A stretch of 64,000 bases of DNA from Halorussus vallis. GTDB lineage: Archaea > Halobacteriota > Halobacteria > Halobacteriales > Haladaptataceae. The stretch spans positions 493,512-557,511 of the forward strand of contig NZ_CP100001.1 in assembly GCF_024138165.1 (NCBI RefSeq). The letters run 5' to 3'. Shown piece after piece: positions 38,487-47,935 of this stretch (within the stretch, counting starts at the first letter, position 1; each line of letters starts with the position of its first letter). Below the pieces are notes generated by a model. That model saw only the letters and a program-made list of their open reading frames with translations, made no database searches and was not told the DNA's origin. The translations under genes and the position numbers were made by a program.

Positions 38487-40598
38487 TCACACCTCGCCTT
38501 CGAGGACGACCGCGTCGGCGACCTCGACGACGGTTTCGTCGGACCCGCCCGCGCCCGCCCCGGCGGCGACCGACTCGCCGGTCAGCAGGTCGGTCGTCCC
38601 GACGGGTTCGCCGACCGCCACGTCTCGGGGTTCCGCGCCGAAGTTGAGGACGACCACGAGTCGGGAGTCGCCGTCGTCGCGGGCGTAGGCGACCGTTCGG
38701 TCGTCGCCAGAGCTATCCGGACACGCCCACTCGACGCGCTCGACGTCGCCCGTCCGCAGGACCGACCGGCGACGCCGCAGGCGCGAGAGCCGCCGGTGAA
38801 ACGCGGTGAGCGCGTCGTCGCCGTCGTGCCACTTCATCTCGCCGCGCTGTTCGGAGACGCCCCGCTCCTGGCCGTAGTAGATCATCGGCGCGCCCGGCAG
38901 GGTGAACGTCGCGGCGGCGGCCGCCGGGAGCGCAGCCCGGCCGCACTCTTCGAGGTAGCGCGTCTCGTCGTGGTTCTCGACGTACCGGAGCAGCAGCGAC
39001 GACTCGGGGAAGCCCTCTCGGTGGTTGGCGTCCAGCGCGTCGAACAGCGCGGCGGCGGGGGCCTCACCGTTGCCGATATCGCGGAGCGCACCGTAGAGCG
39101 CGGTGTCGTAGTGGGCGTCGAACTCGTTCTCGTGGAACTGGGGGTCCCGCGGGATGGTCTCGTCGAGCAGGAAGAACTCCGAATCCTCGGCCTTCACTCG
39201 CTCGCGGACCTCCTTCCAGAAGCCGTGGGGGACGCCCCACGCCACGTCGGCCCGGAACCCGTCGACGAGCGGCGCCCACTCGTCGACCACGTCGAGCATC
39301 CACGACCGCACCGCTAGCGAGTCGTAGTTTAGGTTGGGGATGCGGGTCCAGTTGAAGTAGTAGCCCGGCGCGCCCGTGCCCGCCCAGTCGACGTCGTCGG
39401 TGTCGACGAAGTCGCGGTCGGCTTCCGCGGGGTCGGCAGGCACCCGCTCGTAGTGGTCGGCGTACTCGGGGACGCCCGCCGAGTGCATCTGGAACGCGGG
39501 GTGGTCCCGGGAGGTGTGGTTGACGACGAGGTCGAAGACGACCCGGATACCGGCCTCGCGGAGTCGCCCGACCAGCGATTCGAATTTCTCGCGGGTACCG
39601 AGGTCGCTCGCGGTGTCGAAGTAGTCGGTGACGTGGTAGCCGTGGTCGGTGGGGCTCTCGACGACCGGCGTGAGCCACAGGCAGTCGACGCCGAGCGATT
39701 CGAGGTACGGCACTCGACGCTCTATCTCCTCGAAGGTCGTCTCGACGGTCTCGCCCGCGAACCGCCGGACGAATATCTGGTAGACGGTGGCGTGGCGCGC
39801 CCACTCGGGCGGGTCGTTGGGCCGGGAGACGGCCACGTCGCCGTCGGCGGAGACGACCAGGGTGTCGGCGACGCCGTGGCGCTCGGCGACCGGGACGGCG
39901 TGGACGCGCGCCAGTTCGGGGAGGTCGGCGACCGGGACGCGGAGTTCGTCGCCGTCCTCGGTGACGGCCGACTCCGCGAGGTCGTCGCGGTCGTCCAGCC
40001 AGAACTCCACGTCCGGGTCGCTCCCGTCGGGCGCGGCCTCGGCCTGTGCGGTCACGACCAGCGTCTCGCCTTCGACGTGACCCTCCAGGTGGACGCGGGG
40101 CCGCCCCGTCCCGGGAACCGAGACCTCGACCGTCCGGGTGTGCTCGAAGTCGTCGTCGAAGACGCAGATGCCCTCGTGGTCGCCCGGCGGCAGGTCGAGG
40201 TCGGCGACGTACGCGTCGCCCTCACGGACCATCGCGTCGCGGCCGAGCGTGTACTCGTTGAACGGACCGATAAGAGAGACGTCGCCGACCTCGTCCTCCG
40301 GCAGGGGCAGGTCCGAGACGGGGAGACTGAACTGAGTCTCCCGGCGAGGGTCGGGGAACGCCCGGACGGTCTGGCGGTGGGTCCCGTCGGGAGCGTCGAG
40401 TTCGAGCGCGTACGCGCCGGGCGCGTCGGGTTCGAGGTGGACGACCGCGCCGTCGCTGACTGCGCGGTCGTCCAGCGCGCTGTCCTCCGGGCTATCGACG
40501 AGCGTCCAGGCGAACGTCGCGTCGGGATTCGGACGTCGGGGCGCGAGTTCGACCGATTCGCCGACGGCGACGAATCTGGGCGGACCGGGTTCGTGCAT
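38487..40598 (-). CDS. GH13 alpha-amylase/neopullulanase-like enzyme
   Basis: A 703-residue GH13 enzyme with no signal peptide, so probably intracellular. Residues 1-80 look like an immunoglobulin/PKD-like domain, about 85-165 a CBM48-like glycogen-recognition domain, and the barrel begins at TVYQIFVRRF (271). Catalytic residues: Asp451 in DGFRADVAW, Glu480 in FLLDETI, Asp544 in VENHDE. The domain order suggests neopullulanase/maltogenic amylase action on imported or stored maltodextrins. ATG 40598 is used. It is divergent from the glucoamylase gene across a promoter carrying a candidate TrmB site. Confidence 0.9.
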   Translation of the reverse strand: MHEPGPPRFVAVGESVELAPRRPNPDATFAWTLVDSPEDSALDDRAVSDGAVVHLEPDAPGAYALELDAPDGTHRQTVRAFPDPRRETQFSLPVSDLPLPEDEVGDVSLIGPFNEYTLGRDAMVREGDAYVADLDLPPGDHEGICVFDDDFEHTRTVEVSVPGTGRPRVHLEGHVEGETLVVTAQAEAAPDGSDPDVEFWLDDRDDLAESAVTEDGDELRVPVADLPELARVHAVPVAERHGVADTLVVSADGDVAVSRPNDPPEWARHATVYQIFVRRFAGETVETTFEEIERRVPYLESLGVDCLWLTPVVESPTDHGYHVTDYFDTASDLGTREKFESLVGRLREAGIRVVFDLVVNHTSRDHPAFQMHSAGVPEYADHYERVPADPAEADRDFVDTDDVDWAGTGAPGYYFNWTRIPNLNYDSLAVRSWMLDVVDEWAPLVDGFRADVAWGVPHGFWKEVRERVKAEDSEFFLLDETIPRDPQFHENEFDAHYDTALYGALRDIGNGEAPAAALFDALDANHREGFPESSLLLRYVENHDETRYLEECGRAALPAAAAATFTLPGAPMIYYGQERGVSEQRGEMKWHDGDDALTAFHRRLSRLRRRRSVLRTGDVERVEWACPDSSGDDRTVAYARDDGDSRLVVVLNFGAEPRDVAVGEPVGTTDLLTGESVAAGAGAGGSDETVVEVADAVVLEGEV

Positions 40599-40639
40599 AC
40601 TCCCACGGGGCGTGGCGACACACTTCACTGTTCCGCAAT

Positions 40640-40684
40640 TCGTGTACGTGTGAACAACTATTACACCAAAGGTTATTAACCGGG
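40640..40684 (+). promoter_or_regulatory. glucoamylase/amylase divergent promoter with shared operator
   Basis: GTGTGAACAACTATT (40648-40662) lies just upstream of the TATA box GGTTATTAACC (40671-40681) for the glucoamylase gene. The core TGTGAACAACTA recurs exactly at the malE promoter (44370-44381). A 12-base match in two promoters of the same pathway points to a common regulator, most likely the adjacent TrmB protein. Confidence 0.65.
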
Positions 40685-40704
40685 GCGCCGCGTCCGTTCC
40701 GCCA

Positions 40705-42807
40705 ATGCAACTCCGCGACGCCCTCGACGACTTCAAACGACACGAGGGCCACGAGACGCGCTTTCCCGGCGAGCGCCGGACCACCGCAGGACTGTTCTCC
40801 GGATACACGCCCGCCGCCGACGACGCCAGACTCGTCCACGTCGGCCGCGGCGGCCGACTCCGAGACTTCGGGTCGCCGCTCACCGGTCGCAACGGCCTCG
40901 ACGTCTCCCGACTGGGCGTGCGACGCGGCGGCGAGGTGACCTGGTTCGACGACTGCGAGACAGTCGACCAGCGTTACGACGGCGCGACGACGCTCGTCGT
41001 CACCGAGCACCGACTCCCCGACGGCGAGACGCTCGTCCAGTACGACCTCACGCTCGGACCCGCGCACGTGACCCGCGTCGAGCGTGGAGAGGTCGGACGA
41101 GACGTCGAGGAAGGCGACGAGTTCGAACTCGTCGCCTTCCTCGGCTTCGGTCCGGACGGCCGCGACACGGGAATCGGACAACTCCACCACGCCGACGCCG
41201 TCGAGGTGTACCACGACGACGAACACGACTTCGTCGCCGGCGCGGCCGGGTTCGACGCTCGCGGATGCGTTCCGGCCGACTTCGCGCGATTGCTCGACGC
41301 CGACCCGGTCGAGCGCCCCCGGACCGACGAGGGCGGCCGCCGGGAGGAGGCCAGTCTGAGCGGCGACGTTCTCTGCGAACTCCGCTTCGCCGACGGCGCG
41401 GCAACGTTCGCGACCTTGTTGACCGACGCCACCGAAACCGACCGCGAGGCCGCACTCGACCGCCTCGCGGCGGTGCTGGACGACTACGTCGACGTCGACT
41501 CTCTGAAGCGGGCCGCCGCTGAGCGCGCGCCCGCGGTTCCCGACGGCCTCCCCGAGTCCGACGCGGTGACGGCCGACCTCCGGGCCGTCGGCGCGCTGTC
41601 GGCTTCCACCGGCCTCCGCATCGCCGGCCCGGAGTTCGACGCCTACTACGCCCACTCGGGCGGCTACGGCTACACCTGGTTCCGCGACGACGCCGAGATC
41701 GCCCGGTTCCTCCTGCGCGCCGACCGCCGGTTCGACCTCGGCCTCGGCGACTGGCACGCCCGGAGCGCCGACAGCTACTGCGCGACCCAACTCGCCGACG
41801 GGGCGTGGCCCCACCGCGTGTGGCCGCGCAACCGGACGCTCGCGCCCGGGTGGGCGAACAGCCACCTCGCGGCCGGCGAGGGGACCGACTACAGCGAGTA
41901 CCAGGCCGACCAGACCGCGAGCGTCGCCGCGTTCCTCGCCGACGCGCTCGCCGACCTCGACGCCGACCGCGCCGACCGGGCGCGCGAGACGCTCGCGGCC
42001 GCGCTCGACGGACTCGACCGCACCGTCGAGGGAGACGGCCTCCCGGTGGCCTGCCAGAACGCCTGGGAGGACGCCGTCGGCCGGTTCTGCCACACCGCCG
42101 CGACGTTCCTCGAAGCCTACGCGACGGCGGCCGCGACCGACGCGGCGTTCGCCGACCGCGCCGCCGAGGGGGCCGACCGCGTCTACGACGCACTCGACGA
42201 CCTCTGGGTCCCCGATAGGGGCGTCTACGGCTACCGAATCGTCGCGGAAACCGTGGAGGGCGAGGAGGGGGAAGTCGGCGACGTCGACCCCCGGTGCGAC
42301 TCGGCCTCGCTGGCGCTGGCGAGCGCCCACCTCGCGTACGACCGGGTGAGCGAGGTCGACGACCGCCGCCTCGACAGACTGGTTTCGCACGTCCGGACCG
42401 TCGTGGACGCACTCCACCGCGACCCCGCGGGGAGTCCGGTCCGGGGCCTCGCGCGCTACGAGGGCGACGACTGGCGGACCCGCTCGCAGGACGGCGAGAA
42501 AATCTGGACGGTTTCGACCGCGTGGGGCGCGTTCGCGTGCGCGAACCTCGCGGCGCTGCTCTCGGACCGCGGCGACCGGCGCGCCGGGGAGTTCGCGGAG
42601 AAATCGCGGGACCTGCTGAGTCTCGTCATGCCCGACGGGCCGCTCTGTCCGAACGGCGCGCTGCTCCCCGAGCAGGTGTTCGACGACGGGACGCCCGACA
42701 GCGCCACGCCGCTGGGGTGGCCACACGCGCTTCGGACGGCGACGCTGGCGCTGCTGGACCGCGAGGGGATGTTACACGAGGAGCCGGCGGCGGTCGCCGA
42801 AGATTAG
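40705..42807 (+). CDS. GH15 glucoamylase
   Basis: A 700-residue GH15 enzyme without signal peptide. An N-terminal beta-sandwich domain (about 1-265) carries the charged sequence LRDFGSPLTGRNGLDVSRLG, and the (alpha/alpha)6 barrel runs from about 290. Family landmarks are YTWFRDDAEIARFLLRA near 328, GAWPHRVWPRNRTL near 368, DPRCDSASLALASAHL near 532, and the C-terminal WPHALRTATLALLDR near 674. GH15 enzymes release glucose from the non-reducing ends of maltodextrin. With the amylase and transporter it forms a full route for maltodextrin breakdown inside the cell. Confidence 0.92.
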   Translation: MQLRDALDDFKRHEGHETRFPGERRTTAGLFSGYTPAADDARLVHVGRGGRLRDFGSPLTGRNGLDVSRLGVRRGGEVTWFDDCETVDQRYDGATTLVVTEHRLPDGETLVQYDLTLGPAHVTRVERGEVGRDVEEGDEFELVAFLGFGPDGRDTGIGQLHHADAVEVYHDDEHDFVAGAAGFDARGCVPADFARLLDADPVERPRTDEGGRREEASLSGDVLCELRFADGAATFATLLTDATETDREAALDRLAAVLDDYVDVDSLKRAAAERAPAVPDGLPESDAVTADLRAVGALSASTGLRIAGPEFDAYYAHSGGYGYTWFRDDAEIARFLLRADRRFDLGLGDWHARSADSYCATQLADGAWPHRVWPRNRTLAPGWANSHLAAGEGTDYSEYQADQTASVAAFLADALADLDADRADRARETLAAALDGLDRTVEGDGLPVACQNAWEDAVGRFCHTAATFLEAYATAAATDAAFADRAAEGADRVYDALDDLWVPDRGVYGYRIVAETVEGEEGEVGDVDPRCDSASLALASAHLAYDRVSEVDDRRLDRLVSHVRTVVDALHRDPAGSPVRGLARYEGDDWRTRSQDGEKIWTVSTAWGAFACANLAALLSDRGDRRAGEFAEKSRDLLSLVMPDGPLCPNGALLPEQVFDDGTPDSATPLGWPHALRTATLALLDREGMLHEEPAAVAED

Positions 42808-43000
42808 TGCCGACCCGGCCGCGTTCGACAAAGTCCTGGCTGAACGCTCTGCGTTCGGGACCGCACCCTCGGTCGCCGTCACACGGACGCTATGGGTAAT
42901 CGTCGTCGCGGTCCTGCTCGGTGCTATTCGGCCGCTCGTCCTCTCACGAAGCGAAAACAGCGAGTCGTTCGACCGAATTCCTTTCTCGAAACGCCCGCGC

Positions 43001-44125
43001 TCAGACGGTCGGGGCCGCCGACCGCTCGGGTTCGTACAGCAGCGATTCGCCGTCTTCGGCGTCGAAGAGGTGGACGTCGTTCGCGTCGAACGCGACGTGG
43101 ACCGTCTCGCCCCGCGTCGGCTGGACGCCCGAGTCGACCCGCGCGATGAAGTCCTCGCCCAGGCCGAGGTGGAGGTAGTTGTCAGAGCCGACCGGTTCGA
43201 CGACCTCGACGGTGGTTTCGACGGCCTCGCGCCCCGGTCCGGCGACCGAGACGTCCTCGGGCCGGACGCCGAGTCGGACCCGGTCGCGGCCCCGGACGGC
43301 GCTCCGGAGTCGCTCGTCGGCGAGTTCGTAGTCGAAGCCGTCCGCGCCGACGAGCCGTGTCGTCCCGCCCTCCTGCTCGACGGCCACCGTCAGGAAGTTC
43401 ATGCTCGGCGAGCCGACGAACCCGGCGACGAACTCGTTGGCCGGGTCGTCGTACACTTCCGTGGGCACGCCGGTCTGCTGGAGTTCGCCGCCGTCCAGGA
43501 TGACGATGCGGTCGCCCATCGTCATCGCCTCCTCCTGGTCGTGGGTCACGTAGATGGAGGTGGTGCCGAGTTCGTCCTGAAGCCGCTGAATCTCGGTTCG
43601 CATCGTGGTCCGGAGCTTCGCGTCGAGGTTCGAGAGCGGTTCGTCGAACAGGAAGACGTCGGGGTCCCGGACGATGGCGCGGCCGAGCGCCACCCGCTGT
43701 TTCTGGCCGCCAGAGAGTTCGTCGGGCTTCTGGTCGAGCAGGTCCTCGATGCCCATCATTTCGGCGGTTTCGCGGACCTTCTCGCGGCGCTCGTCCTTCG
43801 AGAGGTCGGTGGACATCCGCAGGCCGAACGCCATGTTCTGCGCGACTGTCTTGTGGGGGTAGAGCGCGTAGTTTTGGAACACCATCGCCACGTCGCGCTC
43901 GCGGGCGTGGACGGCGGTCACGTCCTCGCCGTCGACGAAGATTCGCCCGGCGGTCGGTCGCTCGAGACCTGCGATCATCCGGAGCGTGGTGGACTTTCCA
44001 CAGCCCGACGGTCCGACGACGGTGATGAACTCCCCGTCTTCGACGTCCAGGTGGATGTCGTCGACGGCCACGATCCGACCGTTGGTATACTCCTTCCTGA
44101 GCGCGTCCAGCGTTACTGTCGCCAT
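43001..44125 (-). CDS. MalK-type sugar ABC transporter ATPase
   Basis: A 374-residue MalK/UgpC-type ATPase. Walker A GPSGCGKST at about 36-44, Q loop VFQNYALYPH, signature LSGGQKQRV, Walker B VFLFDEPLSNLDAK, switch HDQEEAMTMGDRI, and from about 235 the C-terminal OB-fold domain typical of carbohydrate importers (GVRPEDVSV). I use ATG 44125, eight codons inside the longest frame, where the alignment starts (MATVTLDALRKEY). It is divergent from malE and should energise the MalFG pair. Confidence 0.93.
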   Translation of the reverse strand: MATVTLDALRKEYTNGRIVAVDDIHLDVEDGEFITVVGPSGCGKSTTLRMIAGLERPTAGRIFVDGEDVTAVHARERDVAMVFQNYALYPHKTVAQNMAFGLRMSTDLSKDERREKVRETAEMMGIEDLLDQKPDELSGGQKQRVALGRAIVRDPDVFLFDEPLSNLDAKLRTTMRTEIQRLQDELGTTSIYVTHDQEEAMTMGDRIVILDGGELQQTGVPTEVYDDPANEFVAGFVGSPSMNFLTVAVEQEGGTTRLVGADGFDYELADERLRSAVRGRDRVRLGVRPEDVSVAGPGREAVETTVEVVEPVGSDNYLHLGLGEDFIARVDSGVQPTRGETVHVAFDANDVHLFDAEDGESLLYEPERSAAPTV

Positions 44126-44360
44126 CTTTCCCGTGAGTACGTCTCCCACGCTTTAGTTCTTGCCCTCTTCGTCGAATATGTGATGCATTATTTCGTCGCT
44201 CTTTTTTCTCCGTTCGCCGAGTTCCGTCGGTCGGCGTCGGCCCAAAGGCCGACACGTTTATGCCAATTCGACGAACTGGAGCTACGAAACGCCGTTTCGT
44301 CCGGTTTTCGGTCCGAACGAAGACTTCTATTCCGCGTGAAAGACCGTGTTGGAACCCGAG

Positions 44361-44384
44361 GATTTAAGTTGTGAACAACTAATT
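44361..44384 (+). promoter_or_regulatory. malE promoter with palindromic operator
   Basis: GATTTAAGT (44361-44369) is the TATA box. It overlaps AGTTGT-GA-ACAACT (44367-44380), a perfect 6-2-6 palindrome. The word TGTGAACAACTA is shared exactly with the glucoamylase promoter. A protein bound here would block TBP/TFB or polymerase, so this is a repressor-type site; TrmB is the candidate. Confidence 0.65.
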
Positions 44385-44401
44385 CAACACATATTCACCC
44401 C

Positions 44402-45700
44402 ATGACAGTGAATCGCAGAAAAGCTCTCGAGAGCATCGGCGTGGCTGGCATCGTCGGACTGGCGGGCTGCGCGAGCGTCCAGAAACAGGGCGGGACGACC
44501 GAGGGCGGCGACGGCGGAGACGGCGGCGGGGGGACCACGTCCGGCGAGGACTCCGGGCAGGCCGGGACCACCGAGTCCGGCCCGGCCGGCACCGCGAAGG
44601 CGTGGTACAGTCTCCAGGACACGGAGCTACAGGCCCGCAAGCAGGCGCTGAAGCGGTTCAACGGTAACTCGAAGCACACCGTCGAGGGCGCCGACATCTC
44701 CGACCTGAAGAAGAAGACCACGAGCGCGATTCCGGCCGGCCAGGGACCGCAACTGTTCGACTGGGCCCACGACTGGGTCGGCGACTACTACCAGCGCGGG
44801 TTCGTCGCCGACCGGAGCGACCAGTTGAACGTCTCGCTCGACACCTTCACCGACACCGCCGCGGAGGCGGTCCAGTTCGACGGGAAGGTCGTCGGCCTCC
44901 CGTACGCGGCCGAGACGGTGTCGCTCATCTACAACAAGTCGATGGTCGACGAACCGCCGAAGACCGTCGCCGACATGAAGTCGGCGATGAAAGAGCACCA
45001 CGACCCGAACAACAACACCTACGGGCTCAGCTACCCCTTCGACCCCTACTTCGTCAGCGCGTGGGGCCAGGCGTTCGGCGGCTACTACTTCGACCCCGAG
45101 AAGGACCCGATGCTCGGGCTGACCCAGTCGAAGACGCTGGAGGGCTTCCAGTTCGCGCTCGACACGTTCAAGCCCTACATGCCGAAGGACCCCAGCTACG
45201 AGACCCAGGCCGCGCCGTTCGCGTCGGGCAACGCCGCGTTCGCCATCAACGGACCGTGGTACCTCGCCACGCTCAACGAGAAGGGCGTCGACTTCGGCGT
45301 GACGAAACTGCCGACGCCCGACGGCGGCCAGCCCCGGCCGTACACCGGCATCCAGATGTGGTACTTCGCGAAGGCGATGCAGAACGACGACGCGAGCGCC
45401 GCGGCCGCCCAGTCGTTCGCCGAGTGGTACGTCACCGACGAGAAGATGCTGAAGTCGGCCGCCCAGGAGCAGGGGTCCATCCCGGTGCTGGAGAGTCTGG
45501 CCGGGAGCGACGCGCTGCCCGAGAACGTCAGGGCGTTCTCCGAGACGGTCCAGCAGGGCGTGCCGATGCCGACCGACCCCAAGATGGGGAAGGTGTGGCA
45601 GCCGCTCACCGACGCCGTGACGAAGATGTTCAACGGCAACGTCGGCGTCGAGAAGGCCATGAAGCAGGCCGAAAAGACCGTCCGGAAGAACTGGGAGTAG
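44402..45700 (+). CDS. MalE-type maltose/maltodextrin-binding lipoprotein
   Basis: A 432-residue extracellular solute-binding protein, family 1. The start combines a Tat-like NRRKALESIG and a lipobox LAGC at about 19-23, so it is exported folded and lipid-anchored. A Gly/Thr-rich linker (about 26-60) follows. The mature domain shows PQLFDWAHDWVGDYYQRGFV, VGLPYAAETVSLIYNKSM, YGLSYPFDPYFVSAWGQAFGGYYF and AAFAINGPWYLATL, which match MalE-like binding proteins for linear glucans. It leads the operon malE-malF-malG, with a palindromic operator in its promoter. Confidence 0.92.
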   Translation: MTVNRRKALESIGVAGIVGLAGCASVQKQGGTTEGGDGGDGGGGTTSGEDSGQAGTTESGPAGTAKAWYSLQDTELQARKQALKRFNGNSKHTVEGADISDLKKKTTSAIPAGQGPQLFDWAHDWVGDYYQRGFVADRSDQLNVSLDTFTDTAAEAVQFDGKVVGLPYAAETVSLIYNKSMVDEPPKTVADMKSAMKEHHDPNNNTYGLSYPFDPYFVSAWGQAFGGYYFDPEKDPMLGLTQSKTLEGFQFALDTFKPYMPKDPSYETQAAPFASGNAAFAINGPWYLATLNEKGVDFGVTKLPTPDGGQPRPYTGIQMWYFAKAMQNDDASAAAAQSFAEWYVTDEKMLKSAAQEQGSIPVLESLAGSDALPENVRAFSETVQQGVPMPTDPKMGKVWQPLTDAVTKMFNGNVGVEKAMKQAEKTVRKNWE

Positions 45701-45709
45701 ACCGAACCA

Positions 45710-46675
45710 ATGAGCACCGTCTCTCGCGTCACCCGCCGGATCGAAGACGTCCCCTTCCTCGAACGGGGCGACGCCTCGCTGTTGCTGGTGCTGCCGGGCC
45801 TGTTCGTCTTCTCGGCGTTCATGCTGTTCCCGATACTGTACCTGCTCGGCATCTCCTTCACGAACGCCGAGCCCTCGAACCTGTTCGCGGGCGACGGCGC
45901 GCTGTCGGTGTTGACCTTCGGCGAGGCGACGTTCGTCGGGTTGCGGAACTACGTCGCGGTCCTGACCGACCCGCAGTTCTGGAACTCCTTCGGCATCACG
46001 TGGCTGTTCGTCGCCACCAGCGTGACGCTGAAGATCGCATTGAGCATCGGCGTCGCGCTCATCGTCACCGGCGATAGGGTCCGAGGCAAGCGCGTCATGC
46101 GCTCGCTCATCATCATCCCGATGGGCCTGCCCGCCATCTTCACCATCACGGTGTGGCGGGGCATCTTCAGTTCGGCCGAGTTCGGACTGGCCAACCAGGT
46201 CCTCGGAATGCTGGGCTTCGCGTCGGTGTCGTGGCTGAACGACCGCTGGATGGCGTTCCTCGCGTACAACGTCACCGAGGCGTGGTTGGCCTACCCGTTC
46301 ATGGTCATCATCACCGTGAGCGCGCTTCAGGACGTGTCCGAAGAGCTCCACGAGGCCGCGAAGGTCGACGGCGCGGGCTACGTCGCGCGGTTCCTCCACG
46401 TCACGCTGCCGTCGATCAAGCGACCGGTGCTGTTCGCCTCGATACTGACCGCGGCCGCCTCGTTCCAGCAGTTCCTCATCCCCTACGTGTTCAATCAGGG
46501 CGGACCCGCGCGGGCGAACGAACTCATCGTCGTCTACGGCTACCGCGAGGCGTTCACCTACTTCGAGTACGGTCAGGGCGCCGCCATCAGCCTGATCGCC
46601 GTCGCGTTCATCGGCGCGTTCATGTGGCTGAACGTCAAGAAGGGACGGCTCGCAGACGGGGTGAACGAGGCGTGA
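45710..46675 (+). CDS. MalF-type sugar ABC transporter permease
   Basis: A 321-residue permease with about six membrane helices, the first at 25-45 (SLLLVLPGLFVFSAFMLFPILYLLG). The EAA loop that docks to MalK is at LHEAAKVDGAGYVARFLHVTLPSIKR, near 222-247. It is shorter than E. coli MalF and lacks the big periplasmic P2 loop. It starts 10 bases after malE and overlaps malG by 4 bases. Confidence 0.92.
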   Translation: MSTVSRVTRRIEDVPFLERGDASLLLVLPGLFVFSAFMLFPILYLLGISFTNAEPSNLFAGDGALSVLTFGEATFVGLRNYVAVLTDPQFWNSFGITWLFVATSVTLKIALSIGVALIVTGDRVRGKRVMRSLIIIPMGLPAIFTITVWRGIFSSAEFGLANQVLGMLGFASVSWLNDRWMAFLAYNVTEAWLAYPFMVIITVSALQDVSEELHEAAKVDGAGYVARFLHVTLPSIKRPVLFASILTAAASFQQFLIPYVFNQGGPARANELIVVYGYREAFTYFEYGQGAAISLIAVAFIGAFMWLNVKKGRLADGVNEA

Positions 46676-47754
46676 GCCTGCTTCGCTCCGTCGCCCGGGA
46701 ACTCAAGGACGACGCGGTCGGCCTGGCGACGACGCCGGTCGACACCTACCGGGAGATGCGCTACACCGCCGAGGGCGTCCGGAAGGGCGAGATATCGCCG
46801 GTGCGGCCGCTCAAGACCCTCGGCATCACGCTGGGCGCGCTCGTCGTCGTGCTCGCGCTGCTGTTCCCCATCTACTGGATCCTCATCTCGGCGCTGTCGG
46901 GCTCCGGCGGCTCCATCTACTCCGTCAACGGACTGCGACTCCTGCCCGAGAACCCGTCGGTCCAGCCGTTCGTCTGGGTGCTCGGCGACCTCATCGTCCC
47001 GAGCTACCGCGTCGGGCTTGCCATCCCGTTCACCGACTCGGCGCTGGTGTTCGGCACGCCTCGACTGGAGTTCCTCGACGCCTCCGACTACGGCGTCACC
47101 AGTCCGTCGGGCTTCAAGCGGTTCTTCTGGAACAGCCTCACCGTCGCGATTCCGACGGTCATCCTGTCGATGTGCCTTGTCGTCCCGGGCGCGTACGCGC
47201 TCTCGCGCCGGAAGTTCATCGGCCGCCGCCAGATTCTGTTCGGCTACGTGCTGTTGACGCAGGTCGGCGGCGGCCTCGGCATCGCGCTGCTCATCGGCCT
47301 CTACACGGTCTTCGTCCAGATCGGGTTGAACGACTCGAAGCTCGCGCTGTCGGTCTACTACGCGGCGACGGCGGTTCCGTTCAACACCTGGCTGCTGAAA
47401 ACCTACATGGACGGCATCCCCGTCTCCTACGAGGAGGCCGCGGTGGTCGACGGCGCGCCGGCCTGGCGGGTGGTCGTCGAGGTCATCCTGCCGCTGTCGA
47501 AGGCGGGGCTGGCGACCGTGCTCATCTTCACCTTCCTCACGGGGTGGACCGAGTTCGTGGTCGCCCAGACGCTGCTGGGCACCGAGAACTACACGCTCCC
47601 GGTCGGGCTGTTCTCGCTCGTCTCGGAGTACTCGGTGCCGTGGGCGCGGTTCTCGGCGTTCGCGCTGACGTTCGCCTCGCCCATCATGCTGGTCTACCTG
47701 TTCGCCCAGCGCTACATCGAGGGCGGCCTCTCGTTCGGCGGGATGGAAGGCTAG
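46672..47754 (+). CDS. MalG-type sugar ABC transporter permease
   Basis: A 360-residue permease with a GTG start inside the malF stop (GTGA overlap), so translation is coupled. Six helices; the N-terminal 40 residues are a cytoplasmic amphipathic extension. The EAA loop is SYEEAAVVDGAPAWRVVVEVILPLSK near 250. A long extracytoplasmic segment with GSGGSIYSVNGLRLLPENPSVQPF follows helix 1. With MalF and MalK it forms the import channel for maltodextrins bound by MalE. Confidence 0.92.
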   Translation: MSLLRSVARELKDDAVGLATTPVDTYREMRYTAEGVRKGEISPVRPLKTLGITLGALVVVLALLFPIYWILISALSGSGGSIYSVNGLRLLPENPSVQPFVWVLGDLIVPSYRVGLAIPFTDSALVFGTPRLEFLDASDYGVTSPSGFKRFFWNSLTVAIPTVILSMCLVVPGAYALSRRKFIGRRQILFGYVLLTQVGGGLGIALLIGLYTVFVQIGLNDSKLALSVYYAATAVPFNTWLLKTYMDGIPVSYEEAAVVDGAPAWRVVVEVILPLSKAGLATVLIFTFLTGWTEFVVAQTLLGTENYTLPVGLFSLVSEYSVPWARFSAFALTFASPIMLVYLFAQRYIEGGLSFGGMEG

Positions 47755-47935
47755 CTCTCGGCGGCGGTTCTCGTCTTGATTCGGAAGAATCCTTTGCTCA
47801 ACTACTGGGGTGGTCGGCAACGGTTTCTCTGGCCCGATTCATCTGTAGCGTAAATCCCCCTCCATCGGCATCACAATTCCCGGTCGTCCTCGTCTCCGTT
47901 CGAGAACGGAATTCCCCCGGCCAGGAACGAAGCCC

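Noticed and set aside
40492..42726. 744-codon minus-strand open frame opposite the glucoamylase
   Set aside because: Shadow of the GH15 gene; Val/Arg-rich without recognisable domains.
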